Part shown: positions 34,401 to 41,264 of the stretch, piece by piece | How positions within the stretch are numbered: the first letter of the stretch is position 1 | Layout of the letters: each line of letters starts with the position of its first letter | Source of the DNA: Prionace glauca | Taxonomy: Eukaryota > Chordata > Chondrichthyes > Carcharhiniformes > Carcharhinidae | Length of the DNA stretch: 64,000 nucleotides | Assembly: GCA_037974335.1 (NCBI GenBank) | Contig: CM075759.1 | Coordinates: 26,081,487 to 26,145,486 of the forward strand | Direction: 5' to 3' | Position numbers and translations under genes: made by a program | Notes under the pieces: generated by a model | Database searches by the model: none | What the model saw: the letters and a program-made list of their open reading frames with translations, nothing else | Told to the model about the DNA's origin: nothing

Positions 34401-36705
34401 AGAAACAGCTTAATTCTACAAACAGTTTCAACAGAATCCAATTTCACATTGGCGTAAAGTCTCAATTTAAAATCCAGCCAATCTGCCCATCACCAAAGTA
34501 ATTAATAATTAAACTGAGCACTGCAATAATATAACAAAATCAGCGTTGTGATTAAGCCGAACACGTTCATAGCATCAATGAGACAGGTTAAAACATTTTG
34601 TTAATATTGGGTTAGATTTCTAGCACTTGTGGAGTAGATGGTGCAACTCGCAGCCACTACATGTCACCGAGATTAAACATTGCAAAAACGCCGAATTGTT
34701 TAACAAAAGGAAGGCATTTAATGTAACCCAGCCAAACAATGTCCTCAGCAGATAAACACCAAATCACAACAAGAGACTGAATTCATCTTTTATCAATTAC
34801 CAGAATGTTATAACCCCAATTTAAGCAGGAGCACCTGAAACATTGTAAAGATTTTCAGCACAGAATCCACCAAACCACATTTCAGTGAACAAGTGAAATC
34901 ATCAAATCGAGAAAAATATAAAACAAAAACTCAAATAAAACACTGACTAAATAACTGGATGGCTCTTACCTGCAGTCACCGTCACCATGGTCCCTTGTCC
35001 CCAGTAGCCCATAGCGCCACAGTGTCACATTCTCTAGGCTGGGTCACACAATAACCATCCCTGCACAAAATAAACAAAAATCAAAAATCCATTAGTATTT
35101 AAACAAAATCACAAGACAGAGAAAGTAATTCACTGCATTTTTCATGAAATTATTACTACCCTGGTGGATACCGTTTGCTCTACATAAATAACCTTAATGT
35201 TTCATATTTCACATGGGATCACATGATCAAGTTATTGAAAACACCAACTGATAATCAAAAAGTTATCATAATTTTTTCATATTGATTCACGCTATTTGTG
35301 TAGTGCTGGGATATAAATAATACAGCACTGTAAAAAATGTTGGATTGCAAAACAAAGCACTGCCCGAGACTTGGTCAATTAGTGCTGAGGGTTTTTGTAT
35401 TGACCGTAACTGTTGTGCCATCCTGTTATCACAGTGAGACACAGCATGTCAAATACGTGCCCGCCTGCTAACTGTAAAACACAGAGATTTAATTTCACTG
35501 CTCTCTGAAATATCTGATTCTGCTTCATCCAAAAGCGAACAAGTGAGTTCTTTCAGCTTGACCTGGTCATTATGTTTAGAAAGGGTATCGGATTGCTTTT
35601 AAACTCTAATCAGAGTATACCTAATCAGAAACTAATGTTACGTCCACACATTATTTCTTTGAAGCCTCGTTTCCTTTGGGAATCCTGCTATGATACTGAT
35701 TGCTTTTTTGGACAATTCCTGTCCATGAGGTTTTTGTATGAGGATGTCGCTGTGCTTAGCACTGTGACCCACTACTGAAATATCACAGTGACACACACCT
35801 GCACAAAAACTGCACTCATTTTCTGTTCAGTACTGCCGCTCAATATTTACTTCAAATAGACCCGTATTCCTAATGAAAATTACATTTATGCAGCTGTTTA
35901 CAAACCACAATCTAGAAACACCTCTTCCAAGTATCAGAAATAGTAAAGCGAGCATTATATCCAGGTGTGTAATTGCTGAAACTGTTAACAGTAACTATAA
36001 ACATAGTGAAAATCTCGGCTCATTTATGTCTGTGTGTTTTCCTGATTTAATGTTTAATTTTCACTTCGTTAGGTTTGTCAGAAGAGGTTTGTGTATTGAT
36101 TCTGTTCACTTTCGTTATTATTATATTTAAAACAAATACTGACCTTCAGGTTATGATGGAAGTTGCTGAATTCCCTCTCGAGCTGTTCTTGTTCGGGTCC
36201 ACCCCTGGTTTCTCTCGCTGTGATATTTTGCACAGTAATAAATGGCGGTTTCGTCGGTCTTCAGCCTTGTCATCTCCAAAGATAAGATGTTGTTCGAAGT
36301 GTCTTTGGACGCAGTAAATCGATCCTTAATGGATGGGGCGTAGTAGTTGTTGGATGAACTGTAGTACCACAGCAGCCACTCCAGGCCCTGTCCGGGAACC
36401 TGCCGGATCCAGCTCATCCAGGTATTGCCAAGATCGAAGCCGCTGGTTTTACAGGTCAGTCTCAGGGAGCCTCCGGGACGCCCGGTCTCTGCCTCTGGCT
36501 GAGTCAACACAATCTCCGACTGGACACCTGTCAAAATAAATTTACAAAAAAGATTAATCTTAGTGACATGTTTGCTGACTCAGGAACATTCCAGAGATAG
36601 ATTAAAATTAAAACAGTAACAGTGAGAGACTTCGACAATAATAATAAAAAAATACTCACCGGATAAGAAAGCCAACAACAAACTGAGAGAAATGGCCGAC
36701 CTCAT
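16468..36705 (-). CDS. IGHM: Complete IgM heavy-chain cluster (V-D1-D2-J-CH1-CH4-TM), germline and unrearranged
   Basis: This is one self-contained shark-type heavy-chain gene. Coding parts in order on the minus strand are: leader 36705-36660, VH 36527-36223, D1 35783-35767, D2 35429-35418, JH 35017-34970, CH1 25572-25273, CH2 23799-23494, CH3 22568-22260, CH4 with secretory tail 21040-20649 (internal membrane donor at 20711), TM1 16744-16617 and TM2 16476-16468. All C-exon junctions are phase 1 and join cleanly, and every exon is open. Four constant domains, the NSCQ-ending secretory tail and the NIW...TLVK membrane exon identify IgM rather than IgW or IgNAR. After V(D)J joining it would give the H chain of membrane IgM on B cells or of secreted multimers. 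Shark genomes carry many such clusters; only this one is complete here. V, D and J are not germline-joined. Confidence 0.95.
16617..16744 (-). CDS. IGHM: IgM membrane exon TM1
   Basis: The 128-nt exon follows acceptor CGCCCCTAG and ends at donor AAG|GTGAGA. Joined to the internal CH4 donor it reads [19 protein letters not shown]. This is an acidic extracellular linker followed by the transmembrane helix [20 protein letters not shown], then TAVTLVK. Polar Thr and Ser in the helix are as expected for pairing with CD79. It lies 4 kb beyond CH4 because the intron holds a 1.3-kb LINE and a GT-rich block. Confidence 0.95.
16862..18180 (+). mobile_element. CR1-like LINE, 5'-truncated, long open RT region, in the CH4-TM1 intron
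   Basis: One frame is open for 413 codons (16836-18077; the first eight or so are probably intron). It begins within the reverse transcriptase: [45 protein letters not shown] and the catalytic box [10 protein letters not shown], then the usual C-terminal region ending RAGRWS. The 3' tail is CTCCTATTTCTTATGTTCTT repeated. The endonuclease is absent, so it cannot move on its own. It lies antisense to IgM. Confidence 0.96.
18600..19520. repeat. GT-rich low-complexity block
   Basis: TGTGT-rich sequence with scattered TATGTATGT, TTTGTGTT and TGTGCGTG phrases, in the CH4-TM1 intron. Cys/Val-rich frames here are compositional. Confidence 0.85.
19530..20600. other. Unassigned CH4-TM1 intron sequence
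   Basis: No gene, repeat family or exon recognised apart from a weak tRNA-like stretch near 20464-20527. Confidence 0.5.
20607..20621 (-). promoter_or_regulatory. Poly(A) signals for secreted IgM
   Basis: Two AATAAA hexamers on the coding strand (20621-20616 and 20612-20607) lie 28-42 nt after the secretory stop. They would end the secreted mRNA before the membrane exons. Choice between this site and splicing from 20711 is the known switch between secreted and membrane IgM. Confidence 0.75.
20649..21040 (-). CDS. IGHM: IgM CH4 exon with secretory tail
   Basis: The exon follows acceptor TGTTCTGCAG and starts [17 protein letters not shown]. Fold markers are Cys in [12 protein letters not shown], Trp in IFVKWTVND and Cys in [10 protein letters not shown]. 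The domain ends INRTVDKSS and then reads into the secretory tail [20 protein letters not shown] and a TGA at 20651-20649. The tail has the conserved NIS sequon and the penultimate Cys used in IgM multimers. Inside the exon, AGCG|GTAAAC at 20711 is the donor for the membrane form and drops the tail. It is in phase with TM1. Confidence 0.96.
21508..22253 (-). mobile_element. CR1-like LINE fragment abutting the CH3 donor
   Basis: Contains 153 codons of the RT-protein C-terminus ([20 protein letters not shown]...) with a 3' tail ATAGAAACACAGAACATTAT. The upstream part ([20 protein letters not shown]) reaches to within about 10 bp of the CH3 donor. Family members lie at 2.2 and 11.7 kb. Confidence 0.92.
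22260..22568 (-). CDS. IGHM: IgM constant domain CH3 exon
   Basis: The 309-nt exon encodes [15 protein letters not shown]... to LRTSIHKET. Fold markers are Cys in TLTCIISH, Trp in VSWIRDRK and Cys in VFECLVSH. The early Cys in PLQCLD could bridge heavy chains. A sequon NVS lies just before the Trp. The acceptor is TCATTCACAG; the donor is G|GTGAGC. A LINE fragment begins within about 10 bp of that donor. Reading on through the donor runs into LINE sequence, not Ig. Confidence 0.94.
23017..23325 (+). mobile_element. tRNA-derived SINE in CH2-CH3 intron region
   Basis: Head GGCAGTGGCGTTTGGTATTA, CAATGGGCTTGTAATC and a B box GATTCGAATCTCATC resemble a tRNA. The body has TGTCATGAAGCCATTGCTGT and TGACTTCAGATTCACAGCAA. 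This is an elasmobranch SINE also found broken at 46.7 and 61.7 kb. A poly-G tract (22990-23005) precedes it. Confidence 0.8.
23494..23799 (-). CDS. IGHM: IgM constant domain CH2 exon
   Basis: The 306-nt exon encodes a C domain starting [20 protein letters not shown]. Fold markers are Cys in TIVCSIIDF, Trp in TVKWLKNG and Cys in VYTCQVTH. There are N-glycosylation sequons at NFS, NQS and NIS. The donor is G|GTAAGA. The acceptor TGTCTGTTGAAG|GT is pyrimidine-poor because a LINE 3' end lies only about 20 bp upstream. Phases match CH1 and CH3. Confidence 0.94.
23819..23965 (-). mobile_element. CR1-like LINE 3' end just upstream of CH2
   Basis: Short 3' tail of the family seen at 7.9, 42.2 and 55.3 kb (ATAGAACATTACAGCGCAGA to AACGCCCCCAAACTAGGCAC). 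Its 3' terminus lies about 20 bp from the CH2 acceptor, so the branch-point area of that intron is now LINE-derived. Confidence 0.93.
24050..24782 (+). mobile_element. Old CR1-like LINE 3' fragment
   Basis: Recognisable phrases are AGGAATGTTGCCGGGGCCTG, the ATTATACGGGACGTAGGTAG region and the tail ATGGTCTAAATGGTCTCCTT with CTGCACCGTAACATTTCGAT. Heavily diverged, no long frame. Confidence 0.8.
24815..25227 (+). mobile_element. CR1-like LINE 3' fragment in CH1-CH2 intron
   Basis: Starts AGAAGAATGAGGGGAGATCT and ends in the CTTATGTTCTTAT tail about 45 bp from the CH1 donor. It stays open for 101 codons, ending RAGRWS. Nearly identical to the 3' part of the 16.9-18.2 kb LINE, so it is recent. 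Confidence 0.95.
25273..25572 (-). CDS. IGHM: IgM constant domain CH1 exon
   Basis: The 300-nt exon encodes [15 protein letters not shown]... and ends at VKKIEMPC. It follows acceptor TTTCCCAG and ends at donor T|GTAAGT. The Ig fold markers are Cys in [12 protein letters not shown], Trp in KLTWKKNG and Cys in RIDCEVRH. The early Cys in LVSSCQQ is the likely partner for the light chain. The final Cys codon is split across the junction with CH2. Upstream lies the 9.4-kb J-CH1 intron; downstream is a 1.47-kb intron filled with LINE tails. Confidence 0.95.
25690..27262. repeat. 37-bp minisatellite in the J-CH1 intron, about 42 units
   Basis: The unit includes GGTATGATCAGGATATTGAT followed by GGGGGATATGGGTAATA. 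Main variants are GGTGAGGG for GATGGGGG and ATACGTAAT for ATGGGTAAT. Rare variants GGTCTGATC (26323, 26730), GGCATGATC (26175, 26582) and GATGTGGG (26125, 26532) recur exactly 407 bp apart, which is 11 units, so there is a higher-order repeat. The G-rich strand is the + strand, the template strand for IgM transcription. Confidence 0.97.
27490..28030. repeat. CT-rich degenerate repeat tract
   Basis: Pyrimidine-rich sequence in which CTCTCTGCCCTTTCCCC-like phrases recur every 20-30 bp. Long open frames on both strands here come from composition and are not genes. Confidence 0.85.
28080..29680. repeat. GTGAGTGAGGGTGAGTGA-type degenerate array
   Basis: About 1.6 kb built from 4-, 8- and 12-bp phrases of GTGA/GAGT/GAGGGT, irregularly mixed with GGATGAGTGA and similar. 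The + strand is G-rich with almost no C. On the IgM coding strand it reads as CTCACTCACC. Reading frames across it (His/Ser/Thr-rich) are artefacts. Confidence 0.95.
29700..29985 (+). mobile_element. Interspersed repeat fragment (SINE-like)
   Basis: CAACTGCAAGCTCCCCTCCA AAACACATACCATCCTGACT and GGTCAAAATCCTGGAACTGT are a common elasmobranch repeat. A reverse-strand relative lies at 58.2-58.4 kb. Confidence 0.7.
30036..30043 (+). promoter_or_regulatory. Perfect octamer ATGCAAAT in the J-CH1 intron
   Basis: An exact match to the Oct-factor binding site, which is part of Ig enhancers and promoters in other vertebrates. It lies in low-repeat sequence about 5 kb from JH. A single 8-mer can occur by chance in 64 kb, so it is only a pointer to a possible intronic enhancer. 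Confidence 0.35.
30440..32850. repeat. Duplicated intronic block (two diverged copies about 2.1 kb apart)
   Basis: Copy A runs from about 30440 to 30661 and resumes at 31431-31510 after a LINE. Copy B runs from about 32540 to 32850. Shared phrases include GTGTTCA(A/C)TCTGT, GTACAACAACAGA / TTACAACAAAGAA and CCTTGACTTTTAATTA / CTTCGACTTTTAACTA. B has no LINE where A has one. Confidence 0.8.
30670..31430 (-). mobile_element. CR1-like LINE, 5'-truncated, with target-site duplication
   Basis: The 3' end is the (CATAAGAA)n tail at 30670. The C-terminal reverse-transcriptase-protein sequence is open over 157 codons ([20 protein letters not shown]...) and then leaves frame. CAGTTTCA flanks it at 30662-30669 and 31431-31438, an 8-bp target duplication. 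It is the same young family as the copies at 16.9 and 24.8 kb. Confidence 0.93.
33000..34960. repeat. Degenerate 0.4-0.6 kb repeat series next to JH
   Basis: A recurrent block occurs near 33676 (CACCGAGTTTAAACAATG ... ACACCAAACCATTTC), 34275 (GACTGAGTGTGAATAATG ... CGCCAAATCATTTC) and 34666 (CACCGAGATTAAACATTG ... CGCCGAATTGTTT). Each is followed by CCTCA(A/C)CAG, a short A-rich stretch and GAGGGA(G/C)TGAA-like sequence. A fainter copy lies near 33000. The series is AT-rich, noncoding and reaches the JH donor. Confidence 0.65.
34970..35017 (-). CDS. IGHJ: IgM JH segment
   Basis: Coding is [15 protein letters not shown] plus one base, with the J-defining WGQGT motif. The splice donor G|GTAAGA follows. 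The extra G joins CG of CH1 to give Ala, so the junction reads VTVTA-ATPSPPS. It is the only JH seen in the cluster. Confidence 0.95.
35018..35056 (-). other. JH recombination signal (23-bp spacer)
   Basis: On the coding strand: nonamer GGTTATTGT (35056-35048), a 23-bp spacer and consensus heptamer CACTGTG (35024-35018) touching the J. It complements the 12-bp 3' RSS of D2. The nonamer has one change from GGTTTTTGT. Confidence 0.93.
35390..35457 (-). other. IGHD2: IgH D2 segment with 12/12-bp-spacer RSSs
   Basis: The 12-bp core 35429-35418 reads ATAACAGGATGG on the coding strand. The 5' side has nonamer CGTATTTGA (poor), a 12-bp spacer and consensus heptamer CACTGTG. The 3' side has heptamer CACAACA (off consensus at positions 5 and 7), a 12-bp spacer and a perfect nonamer ACAAAAACC. 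The 12/12 layout fits joining to D1 (22) and J (23) under the 12/23 rule, as known for shark D2. Each RSS has one strong and one weak half. Confidence 0.88.
35729..35811 (-). other. IGHD1: IgH D1 segment with 12- and 22-bp-spacer RSSs
   Basis: The 17-bp core 35783-35767 reads ATATTTCAGTAGTGGGT on the coding strand. On its 5' side are nonamer AGTTTTTGT, a 12-bp spacer and heptamer CACTGTG. On its 3' side are heptamer CACAGTG, a 22-bp spacer and nonamer ACAAAAACC. Both heptamers and the 3' nonamer are consensus. The 12/22 spacing lets D1 join V (23) on one side and D2 (12) on the other, as described for D1 of horned-shark IgH clusters. It lies about 370 bp from the V RSS. Confidence 0.93.
36184..36222 (-). 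other. VH recombination signal (heptamer, 23-bp spacer, nonamer)
   Basis: On the coding strand the V is followed by heptamer CACAGCG (36222-36216), a 23-bp spacer and nonamer ACAAGAACA (36192-36184). The heptamer keeps the essential CAC but has C instead of the consensus T at position 6. The nonamer has G at position 5 and ends in A. It is a weak-looking but plausible RAG1/RAG2 target for joining to the 12-bp side of D1. Confidence 0.88.
36223..36527 (-). CDS. IGHV: IgM VH gene segment exon
   Basis: The exon encodes a full V domain after the last leader residues: FR1 [20 protein letters not shown] with Cys, CDR1 around [10 protein letters not shown]2 [16 protein letters not shown] with the core Trp, CDR2 around YYSSSNN, FR3 [18 protein letters not shown] and the end [10 protein letters not shown]. 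Both disulphide cysteines and the framework Trp are present with no stop, so it is a usable germline V. The exon runs straight into an RSS heptamer at 36222. CDR2 is rich in Ser and Asn. A diverged, broken copy of the same V lies at 45.5-45.7 kb. Confidence 0.95.
36660..36705 (-). CDS. IGHV: IgM VH leader exon (signal peptide)
   Basis: The ATG at 36705 opens [15 protein letters not shown], a short basic start followed by a hydrophobic core, ending with one base of a Gly codon. The donor is G|GTGAGT. The leader intron is 132 bp and ends in TTTTGACAG. Spliced, the signal peptide ends ...LAFLSGVQS just before the mature V start EIVLTQ. The start is fixed by the TATA-like box 90 bp upstream and by the fit of the signal sequence. 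Confidence 0.92.
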
Positions 36706-36794
36706 CTTTCTGGTGATTTGGGGGAAATGGATGTGTCAGGAACTCAGTGAACAAACCAGCTCCCGGACTGTTGGATTCCGGTCCCAGTGAGCGG

Positions 36795-36804
36795 TATTTA
36801 AATA
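36795..36804 (-). promoter_or_regulatory. TATA-like box of the VH promoter
   Basis: A palindromic TATTTAAATA lies 90 bp upstream of the leader ATG, in GC-rich surroundings. This is a fitting place for the TATA element of the V promoter. No ATGCAAAT/ATTTGCAT octamer is visible in the 300 bp upstream, where mammalian VH promoters carry one. The assignment rests on position and sequence only. Confidence 0.6.
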
Positions 36805-36825
36805 CCCGGCAGAAGGGGGCGGCTT

Positions 36826-36869
36826 TCCAGGCGCCGCCTGTTGATTCCCTGCTGGAGGCGGCGCCTGGA
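36826..36869. repeat. Perfect GC-rich inverted repeat upstream of the VH TATA box
   Basis: Two 14-bp arms (TCCAGGCGCCGCCT at 36826-36839 and its exact complement at 36856-36869) are separated by a 16-bp loop. They lie 22 bp beyond the TATA-like box. It could be a protein-binding palindrome or a hairpin. No known factor is assigned. Confidence 0.7.
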
Positions 36870-38700
36870 TCCACGTCCCACCTTCCACACCCCCAACAGA
36901 ATGGACTCGGAGATTTACAATAGATTAATATTAAAATGGGCATTTTATCTGTATCGGGATATTTGTTTGGATAAAATGTTAATTGTATTGTCCCCATTAT
37001 TTCTGGTGATGACATAGCAATTCATCATTTATTTATTTAAATAACTAATTCCATTGTAAAAATGGTGATTTTATTACCACACCCCCAACAAGAAAAGAAA
37101 TTTAAAAATGATGAAATAACATTAGACAATTTTGCAACAATTCCGAGTCTCTGCCACATTACAATAATAAAGCACAATTTATCAGAAGAAATACCATCGA
37201 ATTCCGTAACTAAACGTGTAAAATATACAAAGTGATTCTATTTGCAGTGTGGATGGCTATCACTGTACAATTTGGGTTTGGAAATGAGAAGAAACTCTCA
37301 CACAATACAATGTTTCTCCTTATATTTTCAAACTGCCCCAATCTCACAGACCTTTGAAAATATTAAGAATCCCAACCTCCTAATAATTAAATAGTGAGTT
37401 GACAGAGAAACATAAAATTAAATTAATTTTTGACACAGAAGTCAATGAATCGGAACGGACTTGGAGATCATTAAAGTTCCCCTTCAGTATCCAATTCATT
37501 GCCCCTCACTCTATTGGCCACCGGCTGTCTAACATTTGCTGGTATTGGGAACACACATCGCACATTGCACAGTGTCACAAGAATAAATGTTTTATTTTCC
37601 ACTGAATCAGGTTATGAACTGATCATTTCTCCACTTATTGGCAGCTATGAGAGGAACTATTCAATAACATAAATCAGATTATACTGTACAACAGAGCACG
37701 GTGCTAATCAGGTACAAGAGACGCTGCTGTTTTAATAGGATGCAGAACTTCCAGAATATTACGGGAATCCCCGGTGTTCATGTCAGTTTTAAGATGTTTT
37801 TTTAATATTATTTCCTGCCATTGCATCGATTTCACTTCACTGGGGAATTGGTCCCATCAACATCTCTCTCTCACATTGCGTGAAGTGGTTAAAAAACATT
37901 AATTATTGGAATGAAATTTACCGGGAAAATGTACAAATGAAAAAAAAAAGATTTGGTCACTTTATTGTTTTATGATGCCATTTACTCACACAATGAAAAG
38001 GACACTGAATGAAAAAAATTGATTAGAATGATTACGACTTAAAATGTGTCTTCCTTGTGGGAATCAGACATTTATTGTTTAAATGGCTGAATCCTATTTT
38101 GTCCTTTCAGGTTCACGCTAATCTGTCCCGCACAGAATTTGGCAGCAATCCAGGCTGCTGTCAAATGTTCAAAGTTATTGACAGGAAACATCTGGGGCTG
38201 TTTGTGCAGTAGATCAAAGATCAGTTTCCTCAGTATTGACCGCTTGGCTGCAAGACAACTTAAAACCCTTCACGTTGTCAATGCGGATTGTTTACTACAA
38301 ATCTACCCAGCAACAGTATTGGAGGCACTTTAAATTTTAAAAGTCGTGAATCTAGATGATGTTTCCCATCTCTAAAGAAAGGCAAGTCACCCGGCTTCTT
38401 TGGCACCCCGTTAGCAACAAAGATGTTTTTTTCCCCCCAAGGCATCAGGATATTGTGATAGATGGATGGATATGAAGAATTACAGGTAAACTGAGAGATG
38501 TCTCAGAGAGATGATACATAAACATGTATGTTTGCGTTTTATTTCCCTTATTTTTCCTTGGAATGTTTGAGTTGGTAGAATGACCAGCAGTTCTTCCTGT
38601 CCCAGAATCCATTGGACTGATTCCTTCCCTAGGCCACTTCTGAGAAAACACTCAGTCTTGGGCTAATGAATGGCAAATAACTTTAATGCCACACAAGTGT
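36826..38700 (-). other. Upstream flank of the IgM V gene, duplicated at 46.3-48.6 kb
   Basis: Blocks such as GTGTGGATGGCTATCACTGT (37250), CACAAGAATAAATGTTTTAT (37577) and GGAAACATCTGGGGCTGTTT (38183) recur in the same order near 46460, 47466 and 48051. No gene is recognised in the flank. Confidence 0.75.
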
Positions 38701-39145
38701 TAGGCAATGACCATCTCCAATAGGGGAGATTCCAACGATTTCCCCTTGACATTAAGTAGCATTATTATCACAGAATCCCTCACTACCGACATCCTGGGAA
38801 TTAGAATTCATGAAAATCTGAGCTGGAACAGGCATTTAAATCATATGGCTGCAAGAGCAGTTCAGATGCCAGGAATTCTGCTGTGAACAGCTGACTTCCT
38901 GAATTCCCAAACTCTATCCGTCAACTACAAGGCAAAAGTGAGGAGTATGAACAAAGAACAAAGGGCAATACCGCACATGAACCGGCCTCTGTTGCAACAT
39001 AAACGATTGATTATTCTCTACTTGTCCGACTTGTGCCACTCAGAAATCTCAATACCATTCTGGAAAAAGTAGCTGTCTCGAAGAACACCTCACTCATCAG
39101 CTTTCCAAAGCCTGCCACCACGTTCTCAAAGGAAATTAGAATATA
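38660..39145 (+). mobile_element. Old non-LTR retrotransposon fragment
   Basis: TCTCCAATAGGGGAGATTCC, ACATCCTGGGAATTAGAATT, GAGCTGGAACAGGCATTTAA and GCTGCAAGAGCAGTTCAGAT resemble a dispersed shark LINE. A short unrelated stretch breaks it near 38945-39000. Confidence 0.6.
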
Positions 39146-39189
39146 ACAACAAAAGTTGACTTCACCAGTGATGCCAAAATCTCATGAAA

Positions 39190-39512
39190 TAAGGAGGCTA
39201 GGGGAGAAAAAAAAACAGAGGGCATGGGTTAGGGGTAAAGGAGAAAAGTTTAAAGGGAATATTGGGGATGGGGGTTGTTCTTCACGGAGAAAGTGGTAGG
39301 ACTGTGGAATGACTGCTGGATAAAGTGGTAAATGCGGCGTCACATTTAACATTTGAGAAAAAAACTTGGACGGGTTCATGGATGAGAGGGGTGTGGAGGG
39401 ATATGGTCCAAGTGCAGGTCAGTGAGACTAAGCAAAAAAATGGTTCGACACAGACAAGAAGGGCCAAAAGACCTGATTCTGAGCTGGAATGTTCTATGTT
39501 TGTTTTTCTAAT
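39190..39512 (+). mobile_element. CR1-like LINE 3' end
   Basis: TTGTTCTTCACGGAGAAAGT GGTAGGACTGTGGAATG, then GGGCCAAAAGACCTGATTCT and TGGAATGTTCTATGTTTG. No intact frame. Confidence 0.8.
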
Positions 39513-39899
39513 TGTAAACGTATTATATTCCTGCCGATACTCAACTCGCCTTTGTGTTACACTAGGCTCTGCCTGGATCACATTTCTATCTAAGGTCCTA
39601 TCTAAGTTTTATGTCCCTGCACTCGGCTGAATTTCAGGTATTCATATATGATGTAGCGGCCCTGTTAATATTATAATTTCTAAGTTATGAGCACAATTAT
39701 CTGTGTCTCTTCTAATCTGACAAGAGGCTGTATTTTAATTCTTACTGCCTTACAACATTTGCCACTATATACTAAACTGGAAATGCAGCCTTCATGCGTT
39801 ACACATGGTTCTGCCACAGTTACTATGCTAATAGTTCATTAGTCATGTCTAAGTTAACGCTTTACAAACAATGTGTTTGATTATTTCGGACTACGTCAT

Positions 39900-40560
39900 A
39901 TCTCAATTTCAGTTCACTTTGCAATACCTTCTCTTTGCTGCATTTTGCGAATCACAGCGTGTATCAGTCTCGTTCTGTATCTTCAATTATTACGAATAAA
40001 GTAGGCTCTGCCATAGTTTGTATCAGTCAGGGTCTGTATTAGTCGCTATCACGAACACTCTGGACTCTGTCTCAGATTAAACATGCCTCAATCTTGTACC
40101 AGTCATTATTACTAATGTACTTGGCTCCATCTCAGCTCATATAAATCTCGGTCCAGTAACAGTAATCAGTCGGCAATGTCTCAGTTCATGTCACACAAGC
40201 TCCAATATCAGTAAAACTGCAGGATACACTGTTTCTTTTCCTTGACAATGTCATTTCTTTTTAATGTTTCTTTCATGGGATGTGGGTGTCATTGGAATCT
40301 GGCATTTGACCACCCCCACAAGGCACTCGGCAGTAACTCATTTCTATTTTGTTGGATCAGGCCCCTGTTTATATTAAAATAAAGTCTGTCTCTGTTAATA
40401 CTCTGCTAGATCAGAACTCAGTTTACATTGCACTAGACATTCTCTCTGGACACGTAATGTTCGATACTGACCCTGTATATATTTCAGTAGAATGTGTCAG
40501 CGTTACTCCGACACTTAACTCTCTTCTGTTTGAATTATGTGTGTACTGCGACACGGTTCT
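39900..40560. repeat. Degenerate short-period array (CTGTCT/TATATTA phrases)
   Basis: Phrases such as AGTCTCGTTCTGTATC, CAGTCAGGGTCTGTATTAGT, GGACTCTGTCTCAG and GCCCCTGTTTATATTAAA recur about every 35-60 bp. Confidence 0.55.
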
Positions 40561-40654
40561 GCGAGAAGAAGAGATAACATGTTGGGATAAAAACATTGCT
40601 ATCAGGCAGAATCCAGAAACGGGCAGTATTGGGTCGACAGTATTTGGTTGGTGC

Positions 40655-40725
40655 AGTCTTGGAGGGCCGAAGGGCCTTTGATTGTGCTGTAATTGTCTTT
40701 GATTTTTGTTCTTTGTTGACAGTGC
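40655..40725 (+). mobile_element. LINE 3' tail fragment
   Basis: GTCTTGGAGGGCCGAAGGGC CTTTGATTGTGCTGTAATTG is the CR1-like terminal sequence. Confidence 0.7.
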
Positions 40726-40869
40726 GTTCTACACAGGAATTGGTATCCATTTTCAATGCAGTCAGCAGAAGTAGATTTCTGATATCGCTTCTTCTTTTCC
40801 AAAGCCCAAAATCTCAAAGGGTTTGCAGTTGCAGAAGGATGCAGAGAATTGTGTTCTTCCAGCCAGTTT

Positions 40870-41240
40870 TATCATTACTGGCCTTGACCAGTGCAATAAA
40901 AACTGAGACCATGTCTAATGCAATATATACATGGACACGGTCAATTTCAGAAACAAGAATGCATCTAGTTAGAAACAAACCGAAAATATCTAAATTAATA
41001 TAAACAGAGAGAACGTCTCACTTTATATAAAGAACAAAATTACGTACAGCATAAACAGGGACAACGTCTAACTTAAAGTAAACAGATAAAAGATTCAGTT
41101 TAATATGAGTAGAGACAGGCAAAATAAAATTCTACACGCAATATAAAATGAGTCAGGCTCTAGTGAAAAATAAAGAAATACATAGCCTCATAATATAAGT
41201 TGACACAGGGTAAATTTACTGTAATATAAAGAGATAAATT
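40870..41240. repeat. Degenerate 25-40 bp array
   Basis: Units like ATATAAACAGAGAGAACGTC TCACTTT, ATAAACAGGGACAACGTCTA ACTTA and ATATGAGTAGAGACAGG. It looks like the 39.9-40.6 kb family in the opposite orientation. Confidence 0.6.
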
Positions 41241-41264
41241 CAATCCCCATGAAATTTTCAGAGA

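Larger units (their letters stand above)
25573..34969 (-). other. J-CH1 intron of the IgM cluster
   Basis: This 9.4-kb intron lies where mammals keep the intronic enhancer and the Mu switch region. From J towards CH1 it holds a degenerate 0.4-0.6 kb repeat series (33-35 kb), an AT-rich duplicated block with a LINE (30.4-32.9 kb), a perfect octamer ATGCAAAT (30036-30043), a SINE-like fragment (29.7-30.0 kb), a GTGAGT-type array (28.1-29.7 kb), a CT-rich tract (27.5-28.0 kb), a LINE tail (27.3 kb) and a 37-bp minisatellite (25.7-27.3 kb). No coding exon is visible in it. Confidence 0.85.
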
